Assembly: GCA_016748015.1 (NCBI GenBank)
Contig: JAAOMT010000627.1
Coordinates: 63,884-127,883 of the forward strand
DNA length: 64,000 nucleotides
DNA from: Geosiphon pyriformis
Taxonomy: Eukaryota; Glomeromycota; Glomeromycetes; Archaeosporales; Geosiphonaceae
Direction: 5' to 3'
Shown: one piece after another, positions 1 to 12,147 of the stretch
Layout: each line of letters opens with the position of its first letter
How positions within the stretch are numbered: the first letter of the stretch is position 1
Program-made: the position numbers and the translations under genes
The notes under the pieces: model-generated
Seen by the model: the letters and a program-made list of their open reading frames with translations, nothing else
The model's database searches: none
Told to the model about the DNA's origin: nothing

Positions 1-1
1 T

Positions 2-3000
2 TTGTTGGAGGTATGACACAGACTTGACTCCTTTAATGCATCGGTAGTTAAGTTTCTGTTTCTTTCAGGTTCTAATTTTGATCTTATTTGTTCTGCACTG
101 GCCAAAGCAAGAAAATTGTACTGCTCTTCCAAATTATTGGAATCCAAGCACACTGAGGAGTTCTCAATCAAGCAGGCTATTGATAAGAGAATGAGAAGTT
201 TTAAGCTGAACAAGAGTCACACCATTAGGAGCGTTTTGGAGCATCCTTTTTGCAAGGTGGTCCTGGATCATCTGGTTGTAGAAGATGAGTTGGTTTTAGA
301 GCCTAATTTGGTTAAATTTAAGGTAAACAAAATTATGGAGGGATGGACCAGAAAGCGTAAGGTGGTATCTGACATCTCTGAGGATTGGGCCCACAAATAT
401 TGGCCTTTGAATTACGTGTTTGATGGTGCTTTCTCTGATGTCATATGTTTGATTAGTTTAGATGAATTGTTGACTGTTGTCACGGATCTTCCTGATGGAA
501 AGACAGCTGGTCTTTCTGGTATCTCCAACAAATTGTGGAGACATTGTGACAAATCGGTTTTAGATATGCTTTTGGTGCTTTTGAATTCCTGTTTGGTTGG
601 TGAATCAGTTTCTGGGCCATGGAGAGAAGCTTGGATTTCAATGATTCCTAAACCATATGAATGGGAGGGAGTTCTTACAAACACTTATCCTATAGCTTTA
701 ATTGAAATGGCCTGCAAAATTTTTTCCAAGATCCTTTCAGATAGAATTTCATTGGTTTGCAGCACTTTTGAGATTCTTCATGGAGATAATTTTTCTGTTT
801 TGAAAGGTATGACAACACAATCTCCCATTTTTGCTATCAGTTCTGTGGTTGAAGATGCCTTGGAGAAGAACTGTGAACTTTGGCTGATTTTACAAGACAT
901 GCACAAAGCTTATGACTCAGTTGGTTAAGAACATCTTAGAAGGAGTCTGGTTAAGATCAAGATGTGTAACAGGTTTATTAGATTTTTTGGCAGTATTCAC
1001 AATAGTTGTGTCAACAGAGTGATGACTGACTTTGGCTTGACTAATGGGTATTGTGTCCACAATGGGCTGGATCAGGAAGAAGTTTTTTCGCCCCTTCTCT
1101 GGTGTATTTTTTATAATTCACTTTTGTGCAAGGTCAAGAGACAGGAGAGTGTGTGTGGTTACAGATTGAATTCTCATTTTATTTCCAAAACTGGCTGAGT
1201 AGATCCTCAAGCTGGACTGACTTCTTTTCTCGCTGCTGGTGCTTTCGTTAATGATATTATTTGGGTTGGTAGCAGCCAGGCTACTACTTAACACATCTTT
1301 AATGTGGCTAGTGAATTTTTCAGGTTCAATGACATTTCTATAAATAATGACAAGACAGTTGTCATCCCTATCAACTGCCGGGTAATGGACCTATGTTTAA
1401 CTATTAGTGGCTCGCCCATTTTCATTACCAAAAAGAGGAAATCTCATCACTATCTGGGTATCTTTTTGTCTTCTGAGAGTTTTTCGAAGTCTAGCTTGGC
1501 TAAAGCTCAGGTGGATGTGCGATTTTTTGTGAACCTTGTTTTAAGAAAGGCAGTTTCGGACAAACAGTGTGCATATTTGTTGTCTACAGTTCTTTTTCCT
1601 ATCATCAGCTACAGGACTCAGTTCAGTTTCGTTTCTATTGGTGTTTGTAATAAATGAAATGCTCTGGTATGTAAGATCTTGAAGTCTAAGTCTGGGTTGC
1701 CATGTGATTTCTCCAGTAATGTGCTTCATCATTCTTCTTTGTACAATTTAAAGATCTTTGAACAAATCCAGGTTAAGAGTAAATTGGCCTCCATTGTTGT
1801 TTTTGTGAATTCTACTGGTGTCTTGGGTCGTTTGTTTTCTCATAGGTCTCATGACCTCCAGGTTCTTAGCTGGTGTTCTTGTCATCCTTTACTGTTTCCG
1901 GCTCGTGTTGGTATCAGTCCCTTAAATAATTTTTTGGCGGGTGTGGTTCATATTTTTTCTGGATATGATTTGTCTTTGGGTGGCTCTCTAACTTGTGTTT
2001 TTCACCATCAGAGTGGTACTCCTATATCTCTGGTTTTTGGTGAACACTATTTTTTCAAGTGTGTCTCTTCACTCAGGCATTATGGGATTGCTTTTGTGGA
2101 ACAACTTTGTGACTGTAGTGAGGATGTTTTCAGTTGGTGAACTTTCAAGCATTGGAAGAGGCTGGACCCTTGTGGTCCAGTCCCTTTGTGGTTTGATCTC
2201 TCCATTCAATTTCTTGGTAGTGTTATTCCTCCTTCTATTTGTTCCTCTTTTGTAGAGGATCATGCTGATTCTGATGTTCATTTGTCTCATGGTTTTGGTG
2301 TGGTTTGTGACATTCTGCTGACTGTCGATACCGCTCATCTGTCTGTGTATACAGATGGGTCTCTAAGTGGTTTGAGCACTGTTGATGTGAAAGCAGGTGC
2401 TGCCACTTTCTTTGAGAACATTAACTCGAATTTAGATGTTGAAGTGTCTGGTTTGGTTTCTTCTACTCTGATGGAATTGCAGGCAATTGCTTTGGCTCTT
2501 GAGTGTGTTCCCTCTTTTTGATCGGTTGACTTGTTTTCAAACAGCCAAGCTGCTGTAGATGCATGCAAGTCAGAGTCTTTATTGGTTTATCCGGATTTTA
2601 GGAACCGTTGTTGGATTGAGTGTTATCACATAGCTAATGTTATTCATCACAAGAATTTGGAAGTGAATTGGATTAAAGTTAGGGGTCATTCAAACATCTC
2701 AGGCAATGAACATGCTGATGCACTTGTTAAGGAGGCCACTTCTTCTACTTGGCGCCTGCCTCATTTGGTCGGCAAACATTTTCTGAAGGTGGGTGGTACT
2801 GTGGTTTCTGGTAATTCTAGACACTTTGTTTGTGATGTCTTCTGTTTGGTTCATCGCGCTCACTGAGAGGTTGGGTCTGGCTCTTGAGTTGTGGCATATG
2901 GTTTGCATGCTGATATTAATTGGTCTAAGTTTTCCCTGGTGTGGCACCCCAATTCTCACTTGGCTGCTGGTTTCACTAGTGCACGTATGGCTGGCTTTCA

Positions 3001-3628
3001 GACTTACTTTATGAAGGCCTTTCATTGTCGGCTCCCAGTTGCTGTGCATAAGTGTTTGTATAATAAGGGGTACCCCAGTGTAGTGTGTTTGTATTGTGGT
3101 GATGTTGAAATCTTGAATCATGTCTTTTCTTGTTCTCATGACGCCACTGGTCATGCCCAATTGTTGGACGTTTATGCTTCGGCTTGGGCGGCTCTTTCTG
3201 GTCTGTCTCAGTTTTCTTCGTGTGTCTCGCAGCTGTTAAATTCCTATGTTTCTAAGATTGGGGTTGGTGCTGCTCTGTATAAGGGCCTTGTTTTCAACAA
3301 TTGGTATTGTGAATCTGTCTCGGTTTTCAAGGATTCTGAGGTTGGGGCTAGTAAAATTGTGGATTTTGTACATGAATTCTGTCTTGCATTTCAGGATAAC
3401 ATTTAGTTGGTCTGCACCAGGCACCGGGCATTTATGGAAAAGCATGGTTTGATTCCATGTGACGGCTCCGCTTCCACTTTGGTTTCTGGTTTGTCTATGG
3501 TTTTTTCAGCTGGTGTAGTTAAATTGCTAGGTGTGGCTGAGGCTTTTGGAGTTGGTTTCGGGTTTTGTAAGTTTTGTCTGTTTTTTTCAGGTATTGGGGA
3601 TTTGGTTTCTGTGCATATAGATATATAG
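2..3628 (+). pseudogene. LINE-a ORF2 remnant (RT, RNase H, Cys/His finger)
   Basis: The reverse-transcribing ORF2 polyprotein, broken by in-frame stops near 14, 926, 1196, 1655, 2138, 2519, 2864 and 3404. RT landmarks are LPDGKTAGLSGISNKLW (about 490-540), MHKAYDSVG (about 899-925) and a catalytic box FVND at 1244-1255, where the family consensus is FVDD. RNase H follows (TDGS near 2350, ELQAIALALE near 2475, GHSNISGNEHADA near 2684-2721). A C-x2-C-x7-H-x3-C finger spans 3086-3133. The first Trp-to-stop (GGTTAA against GGCTGG in LINE-g/LINE-f) is a transition. The terminal residues SVHIDI match the ends of the other copies, so 3626-3628 is the true stop. Confidence 0.9.
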
Positions 3629-3637
3629 TGTAGTCCT

Positions 3638-3658
3638 GACTGGCCCGAATGGCTGGTC
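3638..3658 (+). promoter_or_regulatory. LINE 3' UTR stem-loop (LINE-a copy)
   Basis: GACTGGCC pairs with GGCTGGTC (8 bp with two G-U wobbles in RNA) around the loop CGAAT, ten bases after the ORF2 stop. A second weaker stem (AAGTG/CACTT) follows at about 3668-3686. The same hairpin, with other bases in the arms and always a 5-nt loop, occurs in LINE-c, LINE-f and LINE-g. It is a plausible recognition site for the element's own reverse transcriptase; that role is inferred. Confidence 0.6.
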
Positions 3659-4489
3659 ACGTGTAGAAAGTGCATGATTCACTTCTAGTTTAGATCATTT
3701 GTATAATATAAAACATTAGGTCACGTTTGAACCTCACTCATTAAAAAAAAAAAAAAAAATTGTGTAAAAACTTTTTTCTTTTCTACATCCAAAATTTCTC
3801 AAAAAGTATTTTTTGAATAAAAAAGTTTTTTAATTTTAGTTTTTTTTGTTGTATTTTTTCAATATTTTACAAGCTAATAACTTTTTTATTATGGATTTAA
3901 AAGCTGTTTCAGATAGTAACATAGTTAAAAAAAAGTGTCTAAAGAAGTTTTTTATAGTCTTGTTAGTGATTTTTTCTTTTAAAAAAAAAAGTCACATTTG
4001 ATAATATTAAACATTTTGGTAATAAGAAAAATGTTTTATTGGTAAAGTTTAGTTTTAGAAATAGTGTTTATTTTAATATGAATAATAAGTTTAGTAAGGG
4101 TAAAAATAGTAAAATTATGGCTGATATTTATAATAAGTTTCTTCTGAGTTTAATTGTTATTATTCTTAAGACAAAAAAAATAAATATTAATATAGTCTGT
4201 AACTTTTTTTTTAGTTTTTTTAATTTAAATATAGATAAAAAAGTTGGACTTCTTTTATTTTCTCTTAATATTTTCTTGAATAAAAGATAAGTTAACTTTA
4301 AAATAATAAAAATCCAAGTAAAAGTGTTTGTTAAAGTAAACAATAATGTTAAAAAACAAAAAATTTGATCAGATTAGACTGTAATTATTAAAAAAATTCT
4401 TATAAATACACTAAAAAAAATAATCACTGCTGTAGTAACTAAATATAATTAAATTGTATTAATTAAATTATAACTTATTAAACTGTAAC

Positions 4490-5510
4490 AGAAGACTATA
4501 ATAGAATTTGCCAAATTAAAACAGGCCAATTTTTTGGTATTTAAGTGATCATTTTTAATTAAAAAAGATTCAGTGCATATAACAAAAACTGTGAGAGATT
4601 GTGATGTTTGAATATTAAAAGATTGGTTTAGTGCACTTCTGTTTACTCTATTTGTGAAAACAACTGCTCATAATTTTGGTAATCTATTAGAAAAAACTAA
4701 TGAAAAAACTTGTATTATAAAACTGGCAATAGAATTTATTGTGCAGTAATTAAATTTGAATCAAAAAAAAAATTAAAGTCAGCTTTTTGCATAAAATCTA
4801 TTTTAAATAACATTAAGCTTTCTTGGACTAAAATAAATTTGATTTTTTATAAAAAATATAAGTATTTTAATTATTTATTTCTTGAATGTAAATTTTCAAG
4901 CCCATTTGTCTTTATTTTAAAAAAAGTTTATAAAAAAAATATGTTAAATAAGAATCATTTTTAGCTGGTCCATTTTTACATAAAAAAAATGTTTCTATTG
5001 TCTGATTTGCTGCTTTTAGTAATAAGTTTTAAATGTAAATAGTATTATTAGTAGTTTTGTTTACCACTTTTTTTAATGTTATTTATTTTGGTTTTGGTTC
5101 TGGGTTACTTTTTTTTGGTCTTTTGTGTGTTAATAAAGCTTTTTTTATTATTTTGGATAATATATCTATTAATACTTGTTTGGTTTTGTTGAAATATTTC
5201 TTAAAACTTTTGGTTAATCAAGTATCTAGTATTGTGTATAAGCTGAGCAATATAAATTAGTGTCTTTAGTATCTATTTTTTAATTTTTATTCTAGCTGTT
5301 TCAGTGTTCTTAAACTTAGGATTGGATTTGAACATGGTTTTAGATAACTCTCTAATGTTGTTTTTTCTTTTATCTTTAATTGTAAAAAACAAGTTTTTTG
5401 ATTTAAGATTGAATAATTCAAGAATTTTAACCACCAAGATTGGTGGCTTGAAATCAAAAATAATTGCTCTTAAAATTTTTATTGGTTTAGTTTTAAAGAA
5501 GTTAGATTAA
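4490..5510 (+). pseudogene. LINE-b ORF1 remnant
   Basis: The stretch after 4490 aligns with the second half of the RRM-like region of LINE-g ORF1 (CAGGCCAATTTTTTGG at about 4523 against CAGGCTAATTTTTTGG at 50051). Downstream parts correspond to the post-RRM region. The original start codon cannot be found where LINE-g and LINE-f have ATG. No frame is open for more than about 85 codons. The open stretch at 4039-4290 probably lies in the ORF1 N-terminus, but I cannot align it with confidence. Confidence 0.6.
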
Positions 5511-5767
5511 TTGTATGTTAGTTTAGATTTTTTGGCACATTTTTTATCTTAATGAGTAATTTTGTTTGAAAAATAGCTACATGTAATATTAAAGATATGA
5601 ATAATATAACTAAACAGAAAGATATAATTAGGTGACACAATAAATTTGACAATTGGGTTTTTATTATTATTAAAACTAAGCTAAAAAAACAGGCTAAATC
5701 TTGGATAAAAAATAAGTTTCAAAATGTAAAAGTTTTTGTTTTTGGTTTAAACACTGATTACATAGAT

Positions 5768-5796
5768 GCTAAGATAATAATAATAATAATAATAAA
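5768..5796 (+). repeat. (TAA)n microsatellite
   Basis: A run of about seven ATA/TAA triplets inside the LINE-b endonuclease region. It probably arose by slippage in the AT-rich decayed coding sequence. Confidence 0.8.
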
Positions 5797-7968
5797 CAAT
5801 ATTTTAATTTGACATATATGTAAAATTTCTAAGATCTTTGATTATTTTATTTTAATTTATTTATTGTTTAACAACAAAATTTTAGTGATAATTTTGGGGT
5901 TTGTATACAAATACTTTAGCTAATATGCAATTTGATTAAGCTTATAAGATAAATTTAATTATTGCTAAGATAATTAATTCAAGTTTTTATGTTGTATTAG
6001 ATGATAATTTTAATAAAAATAGTATGGAATATAATGTAAGCTTCAAGAAATATTTTGATTTGGGTTTGCATAATTCTTTAATAGGTGATTTAATTACTAA
6101 GATTCTGACATAGAGTAATTTAAAAAGTGCAAAAAAAAACTATTAACTATATTTTGGTTAATAAATATTTTTTAATAACAATAATTAAATATAAAATTTG
6201 TAATGTTTCTGATTTTTTAATACTGATTATTCAGCTGTTGTAGTTTTGATTGGCTTAAGTGGTCTTCTAAATAAACACTTAAATACAATCTATAAACAAG
6301 CTAATAAGAATTAATAGAAATTTGGCATTAAAAATACAAATAATTCAAAGTAAACTTACCAAAACAGATATCTAGTATGCTTAGCAAATTTCATATTGTA
6401 AAAGAACAAGGTAATTTAGATGTTATATAAAAGCTTTTAAGATTGATAATAATTAAGTTAACAGACAAAGTTTTTTACAAGATTTGATTTAAAGACTAGT
6501 GATTTTAAAAACAAGCAGTTTTCAAGATTTTACAAATTGGAAATTTTGGTTTTAAAAATTGTTAAGGTTTTTTTTTCAAAGAATACTATTAAGTCTGATT
6601 GTTAAAAAAAATTGATCAAAATTGAATACTGACAATTCTCTTAAGCTGTTATTTCTGGTCGAAAATAAAGCAAAAAGTAAAGAATTATTTTTTTTTTATT
6701 AAAAATTAAGAAAAAATATTGTATATTTAAATATCAAAAATTTGAAACTATAAAAACAGCTGTAATTAGGGATGCAATTAATAGAAAAATAGAAAACTTC
6801 TGTATAAAAAAAGATTATATAATCAGAAATGTTCTAGAAAAACCTTTTTAAAAAATGGTTTTGAATTATTTGGTAGTTAGTAATAATTTGATTTTGGAAT
6901 CTAAGATGATGAAAAACAAAATAAATAAAATTATAAAAGACTGAATTAAAAGAAAACTAGTGCCCAAAGTAGTATCAAATCTTTGGTTTTGGCAATATAT
7001 GTCTTTGAATTATGTTAAAAATGAAATGTTTTCTGAAATTATGAAACAAATTAGTTTAGATAAATTAATTTTAACTGTGAGAAATTTACCTAAAAGCAAG
7101 ACTATTGGCTTATCTAATATTTCAAACAAGTTGTAAAAGCACTGTAGTTCTAAAATTATGGTTTGTGTTTTGGTTCTGTTAAATTGTTGTTTAAATATTG
7201 ACACAGTTTCTACTTTATAGAAGAGAACTTGAGTTTTTATGATTTTAAAGTTCTATGATTAAGATAATATGCTAATCAACACTAAACTAATAACACTAAT
7301 TAAGATAGCCAAAAAAAATTATTAAAGATACTTTTAGACCAAATTTTCTTTATATGTAGCAAATTCAAGACTTTTTATAAGGATAATTTCTCAGTATTAA
7401 AGAGTATATTAATTCAGTTTCTAGTGTTTGTAATTGGTTTAGTTGTAGAAAATGCTTTGAAAAAAAATAAAAAACTGTGGTTAGTTCTATAAAACATGTA
7501 TAAAACATATAATTTAGTTGACTAATATTATTTAAGAAACAGTTTAAGATATATTAAAATATATAAACAATTTATCAGTTTTTTTGGCAGTATATACTAG
7601 AACAGAATTAACAAGATTATGTCTGACTTTAACTTATTAAATGGTTATTGTATACATAATAGATTGGATTAGAATAAAGTTTTTTTATCTTTCTTTTAAA
7701 GAATTTTTTATGATCCTCTTTTGTATGAAGTTAAAAGACATGAATATTTATGTGGTTACTGTATTAACACAAAATTTGTAGCCAAAACAAACAAATCAAA
7801 AAACACAAGAAAAAGAACTTCTTTTTTTGCAACTGATGTTTTTGTTAATAACATGATTTGAGTAGAGAATGGCCAAATTTCAACACAATATATTTTAAAT
7901 ATTGCCAGTAAATTTTTTGATATTAATAATATGTTAATTAATAATAATAAAATAGTGGTTATTTTTAT

Positions 7969-8769
7969 TGTTACAGGTAATTATTTGGAGTAATAAAACA
8001 AATAACAAATCTGTAACTTGGTGCTCAATAGCTGGTAATTTTGGTAATTTCTGAAAATTTAAAAGTTTGAAGATTTTAATTAAGTCTTTTGTATAATAAA
8101 CAAAAATTCAATTGATGGTTTTTTTCATGAATTTTTTTTTTAGCATAATGGCTGGTTTATTTTGGTAGTCATGTTTTTTTAATAAGCTATTCTTAAATTT
8201 CTACTTTTATTTCTAGATCTTTTAATAGACTATTTTTGATGTCAAATACTCAGCACTTAATTTTTTTTAATCAATTAGTAAACAACAAAAAAACAAAATA
8301 AAATAAAATAAAAAAAAAGAAAATAAGAAAAAAAATAAGAAATTAGTATTTTGTTAATAGCCATAATTAAGAACTATTGATTTAGTATGATTAAGTATTA
8401 AATTCTATCAATATAAAGTATTAATAGTGTGGAAATAATTAATTTTTTTAATCAAGTGACAATAATATAAATTGAATAATAATTAGATATTTTTATTAAT
8501 ATTGATATAATTCTATTTCAAGTTATAGAAAATTATTTTTTGAAGAAAAAGTTATTATAATTCTAAACTCTATTGAATTTTAAATACTTTTTTGTTTTTA
8601 ATACTCTTACTATATATACATAATTTGTGTTATATAAGATTTTTGAAAATTTTGTAATTCTTCAAAAGAATTCTGGAATTCTGAAATCTTGTAATTCCTT
8701 ATTTTATTACACTTATTTCTGAATTGTTATTTTACTTATTATTATAATTTCTAATTTTTATGAGTAACA
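7969..8769 (-). mobile_element. Solo LTR S1 (LTR family A, the family of element G1)
   Basis: The reverse complement aligns end to end with the 5' LTR of G1 (56456-57196). It begins TGTTACTCATAAAA at 8769 and ends ...TGTAACA-type at 7969. No internal retroelement sequence accompanies it, and LINE-b continues on both sides, so it is a solo LTR left by LTR-LTR recombination. The flanks TTAT (7965-7968) and CTAT (8770-8773) fit a 4-bp target duplication of TCAT, seen uninterrupted in LINE-g near 53459-53462. Decay by C-to-T/G-to-A makes it about 8% longer and far more AT-rich than the G1 LTR. Confidence 0.85.
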
Positions 8770-11127
8770 CTATTAATTAGAAAGCTAAAAATACTTTTTT
8801 GACTATTAATAAAAGTTTTATATTGATTGTAAAAAAAGTGAATTGCACTATTATTTGGGGATTTATTTCTTTACTAATAGTCTATTTAAGCTTAGTTTGG
8901 CCAAAACTTATTTAGATATTAAGTTTTTTGCAAATATGGTGTTAAGGAAAACAATCTCAGATAAACAATTCTGTTACTTGGTTTCTGTTATCTTATAGCC
9001 AATCATATATTATTATAAGTAGTTTAATTTTATTTTAGTTAATGTTTGCTGTAAATAAGATTTTTTAATTAAGATAAATTTGAAAGTAAAAACTGGATTG
9101 CTCAGAAATTTCCTTAATAAAGCTTTGTATTATCTAATTCTGTTCAATTTAAAGTTTTTTAAACAGTTACAAGCTGAAGATAAAGTGACTTTAACAGTCA
9201 TGTTTGCTAATTCTGGAAGAATTTTTGGCAAACTTTTTAATCATTGATTTTTGAATTTACAGACTTTAAACTAAACTTTGGCTAATTTTCTGTAGTATTC
9301 TGTTAAATTAAGAGTCAGTTCTGTGAACAATTTTTTCACTAAAGTAGTGTAGATGTTTTTAAATAATAAAATCTCATTAATAAACAACTTGTTACAAGTT
9401 TTTGCAGTTCAAAAAAGTTTCTAATATTTAATATTTTGGATAAGAAGGCCTACTATAGAACAGTAATTTTTTTGAGACATTATAATATTGCTTTTGGTAA
9501 CAGACTTTTGGATAAACATGGTACTTTGATAATCTGAAAAACTTTTTGCTGTTAGAAAAAACTAAATCTGAAAAGTTTTGTTCTATCTTAGTTTATTACT
9601 GTATCTGGTTTTTTGGGTGGCTTAAGATCTGTTATTGGGGATAAAATAGACAATTTAAATACAGTTTTTTATAATGTCTTAAATTCAAATAATTTTGGGT
9701 CAATTAGAAATTTTTTGTATGAAGTTTGGGCTAATGTTTTTAATGTTTATATTAATAACTTACTTAAAAAATTGGGTAAAACAAAAGTAGTTGGTGGTAT
9801 GGCTGTCTACTTCTCAAATATGAATGTAAGTATTGGTGTTAGAGTGTTTAGTATGTTTTTTACAATGACTAAATTACACACTATCATTTTGGCTTTAAAA
9901 TATATGTCTTTTTTTTGTACTGTGATTTTGTATTTAAATAATTAGACAACTATTAATATATGTAAATTTGAACTCGGTTTATTTAGACCAAACTTTTGCA
10001 ATTAATATTAAATAGAAAAACATTATGTTAACAATTTAATAAAAGACAAAACTTTGAATGTAATTTGGTCAAAGATTAAGAATTATTTAAATATGTTTGG
10101 TAATAATTATATTAATAAATTGATTAGAACTGTTACCTATTTTCTTATGTTTTTTTTATTAATATTTTGAAGTGCTACTTGGTAGTTAATAGTTTGGTAG
10201 TATCTGGCAATATATGTTACTTTATTTAAAACATTTATAAAGTAATTACTAATATTTGTTGAAAAGTAGATTTTGGTTCCAAAATTATTAATAAGTTTCT
10301 TATTTGTGATATTAATTGGGTTTAAACAGCTAAGATTTGGCACTTCAATTCATATATGCTTGCTAATATTATTAGCAGATTTACAGCCAATATTAGAACT
10401 TATATGATAAAGACAGTTTATAAGAAACTCTTTATTATTGTATATAAAAGACTGTATAACAAGTTTTATTTAGATTTTTTGTGCTTGTTTTGTAAAAAAA
10501 ATGGAATTTTCAGATTATTAATTTATGTGTTCAAAAAATATAGATCAATAAAAAAAATTAATTTAGGTTATGTTGAGTTTTGGTCATTTTTGGCTGGTAA
10601 GAAAATGTCTGTATTTTTTTTTGTATTTTAATATCTGTTTTTTTGCTTATTTAATATTGAATTGTATATAGTGCTTTGCAAAAAATTTATTCTCAAGTCT
10701 TGACTCAAAAATGTTTTGGTAATGTATAACAATAAAAAAAAAAGGCTATTTGTATACCAGTTAATTTTTTTTGCTATTTGGTTAATTTTTATTACTATAA
10801 AATATAGTGTGTTAAAATTAAACATAGATTGAAGATAAAAAAAACTGGATTAGTAGGTAATATTGGTGTAATGTTTATGTTAACTAGTAGATTACATATA
10901 GATTTATTGGATGAAATGATTTATATATTTGGTATTATTAAGTCTATAGCAATAAGCTTTAGTAAGCATTTGCTTTATGTTTTTTTTTTGGAATTAATAA
11001 TAATCTAATAGTTTATATAGATGCATAGTATTGTTTAGATTGGCTCAAATATTTGGTTACATGTAATAAGTATGTAAATTGTATTTAATTAAAATTACTT
11101 AGTTTAATTTTGTATACTAAATAATAA

Positions 11128-12147
11128 TATTACCAAAGGTTTTTGGTTTCTTTTATTAATTATTGTTAATATTTATTTGCTGTTTTAATTTACATTTATT
11201 GAAAGCTATTGAATCTCCAATAACTGAATTTATTTTTAAATTATTTTTTATAATTTAAACCATCGGGCTTATAAATAGAATAGCCAATTTTGTGCCAGTT
11301 ACTTGTATAGTTATTTTACAGTAAAAATCAACTTTTTTTTAAAAATTACTTGTCTGAAAGCTCACTAAAATATGTAGTTACTTTGTTATAAAAGTTAATT
11401 TTTTTTCAGAAATTGCTTGTTTGAAAGCTTACTGAAATGTGTAATTATTTTGCTGTAAAAGTCAACTCTTCTATAAAAATTTTGTTTATAGATTATTTTA
11501 AAGATTATAGTAAGAAAAAAATAAAATATAAAAAAAATATAAAAAAAATTTGTTAAGAGAACTGTTTTTTGTTCAGACTTGGAGTTATTAACAGATTACT
11601 AAAATTGGTAGCTAATTGATTTTAAAATATTAGTAAAGAATCAGAAAATTTTAAATGTAAATAATTAAAAAATTTGAATTTTCAAAGTATTTAATGTTTT
11701 TATTACTTTTGTAAAGATATGTAAAAAATAATTGATTCTAATTTTAATATATTTTTTCAAAGAGAAAAGTTTTTTTTTATATAACTTATTGTAATACTAG
11801 CTATAAATTTTAACTTTTTTTGTTATAATTTTAATAAATTAAAGATACATTTTAACAAACTATAAGTTATTTTTATGAACTATAAATAATTTTAGTAAAT
11901 TATTAAATTATTTCACAAAATTCTATAAATTTCAGCAAATTTTTAAATATTATAGAGTTTGGTGTATTGTATAATTTAATTATTACAATTTGTGTATTAT
12001 ATAAATTAGATTATTAATTAGATAATAATATTTGATAATTTGATTAAATAATACATAATAATTGTAATAATAATAATATGTTAATTAATAATATAAATTA
12101 TAAGAATAATTTCATGTTAATTAATGACTAGAATTTTATTAGTAACA
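11128..12147 (-). repeat. G2 3' LTR (LTR family C)
   Basis: It reads, on the minus strand, from TGTTACTA (12147) to a decayed ...GGTAATA (11128). It matches 19957-20769 over most of its length but has about 190 bp (around 11890-12080) that the other LTR lacks, which suggests a deletion in the 5' LTR. Confidence 0.78.

Larger units (their letters stand above)
1..3759 (+). mobile_element. LINE-a: non-LTR retrotransposon, 5' cut by window edge
   Basis: This is the 3' part of an APE-type LINE: reverse transcriptase, RNase H, a C-terminal Cys/His finger, a 3' UTR with stem-loops, and a 17-nt poly(A) tail at 3743-3759. Aligned with LINE-f and LINE-g it enters the window inside ORF2, between endonuclease and RT. 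All recognisable ORF2 pieces sit in one reading frame, so decay is by in-frame stops rather than indels. The 3' UTR resembles that of LINE-f more than that of LINE-g, so at least two subfamilies occur here. LINE-b starts directly after the poly(A). Confidence 0.93.
5567..11028 (+). pseudogene. LINE-b ORF2 remnant (endonuclease, RT, RNase H), split by solo LTR S1
   Basis: The endonuclease N-terminus reads IATCNIKDMNNITKQKDIIR with stops, and its GDFNE-type motif has become DDNFNKN (about 6000-6020). RT shows MYKTYNLVD (about 7496-7525) and FVNNMI for the catalytic box (about 7840). After the LTR, the frame picks up again at about 8830-9060 (LINE-g counterpart 53520-53720). RNase H is partly open at 9613-9945 (VYINNLLKKLG for VFTDGSL..., TKLHTIILAL for TELQAIALAL). 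The stop at 11026-11028 matches the end of the other copies. Confidence 0.8.
3760..11127 (+). mobile_element. LINE-b: full-length but heavily decayed LINE, interrupted by nested LTRs
   Basis: The 5' UTR (about 3765-3840) aligns with the LINE-f 5' UTR. ORF1 remnants run to about 5510, ORF2 from about 5567 to 11028, then a 3' UTR. The 3' UTR stops at ...CTAAATAATAA at 11127 and resumes at about 20762-20800 (TTAGACTGCACTCATTAAA), matching the unbroken LINE-g sequence at 55790-55825. Element G2 therefore sits inside it. Solo LTR S1 (7969-8769) interrupts ORF2. C is strongly depleted and nearly every reading frame is closed. LINE-b abuts the poly(A) of LINE-a in the same orientation. Confidence 0.88.

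Noticed and set aside
8160-8350. LTR of family A ending at the TGACATCA word instead of at TGTAACA (a shorter LTR plus leader).
   Set aside because: S1 and S2 both extend to the same further point, which has the TGTTA/TAACA pairing and a primer-binding site next to it in G1.
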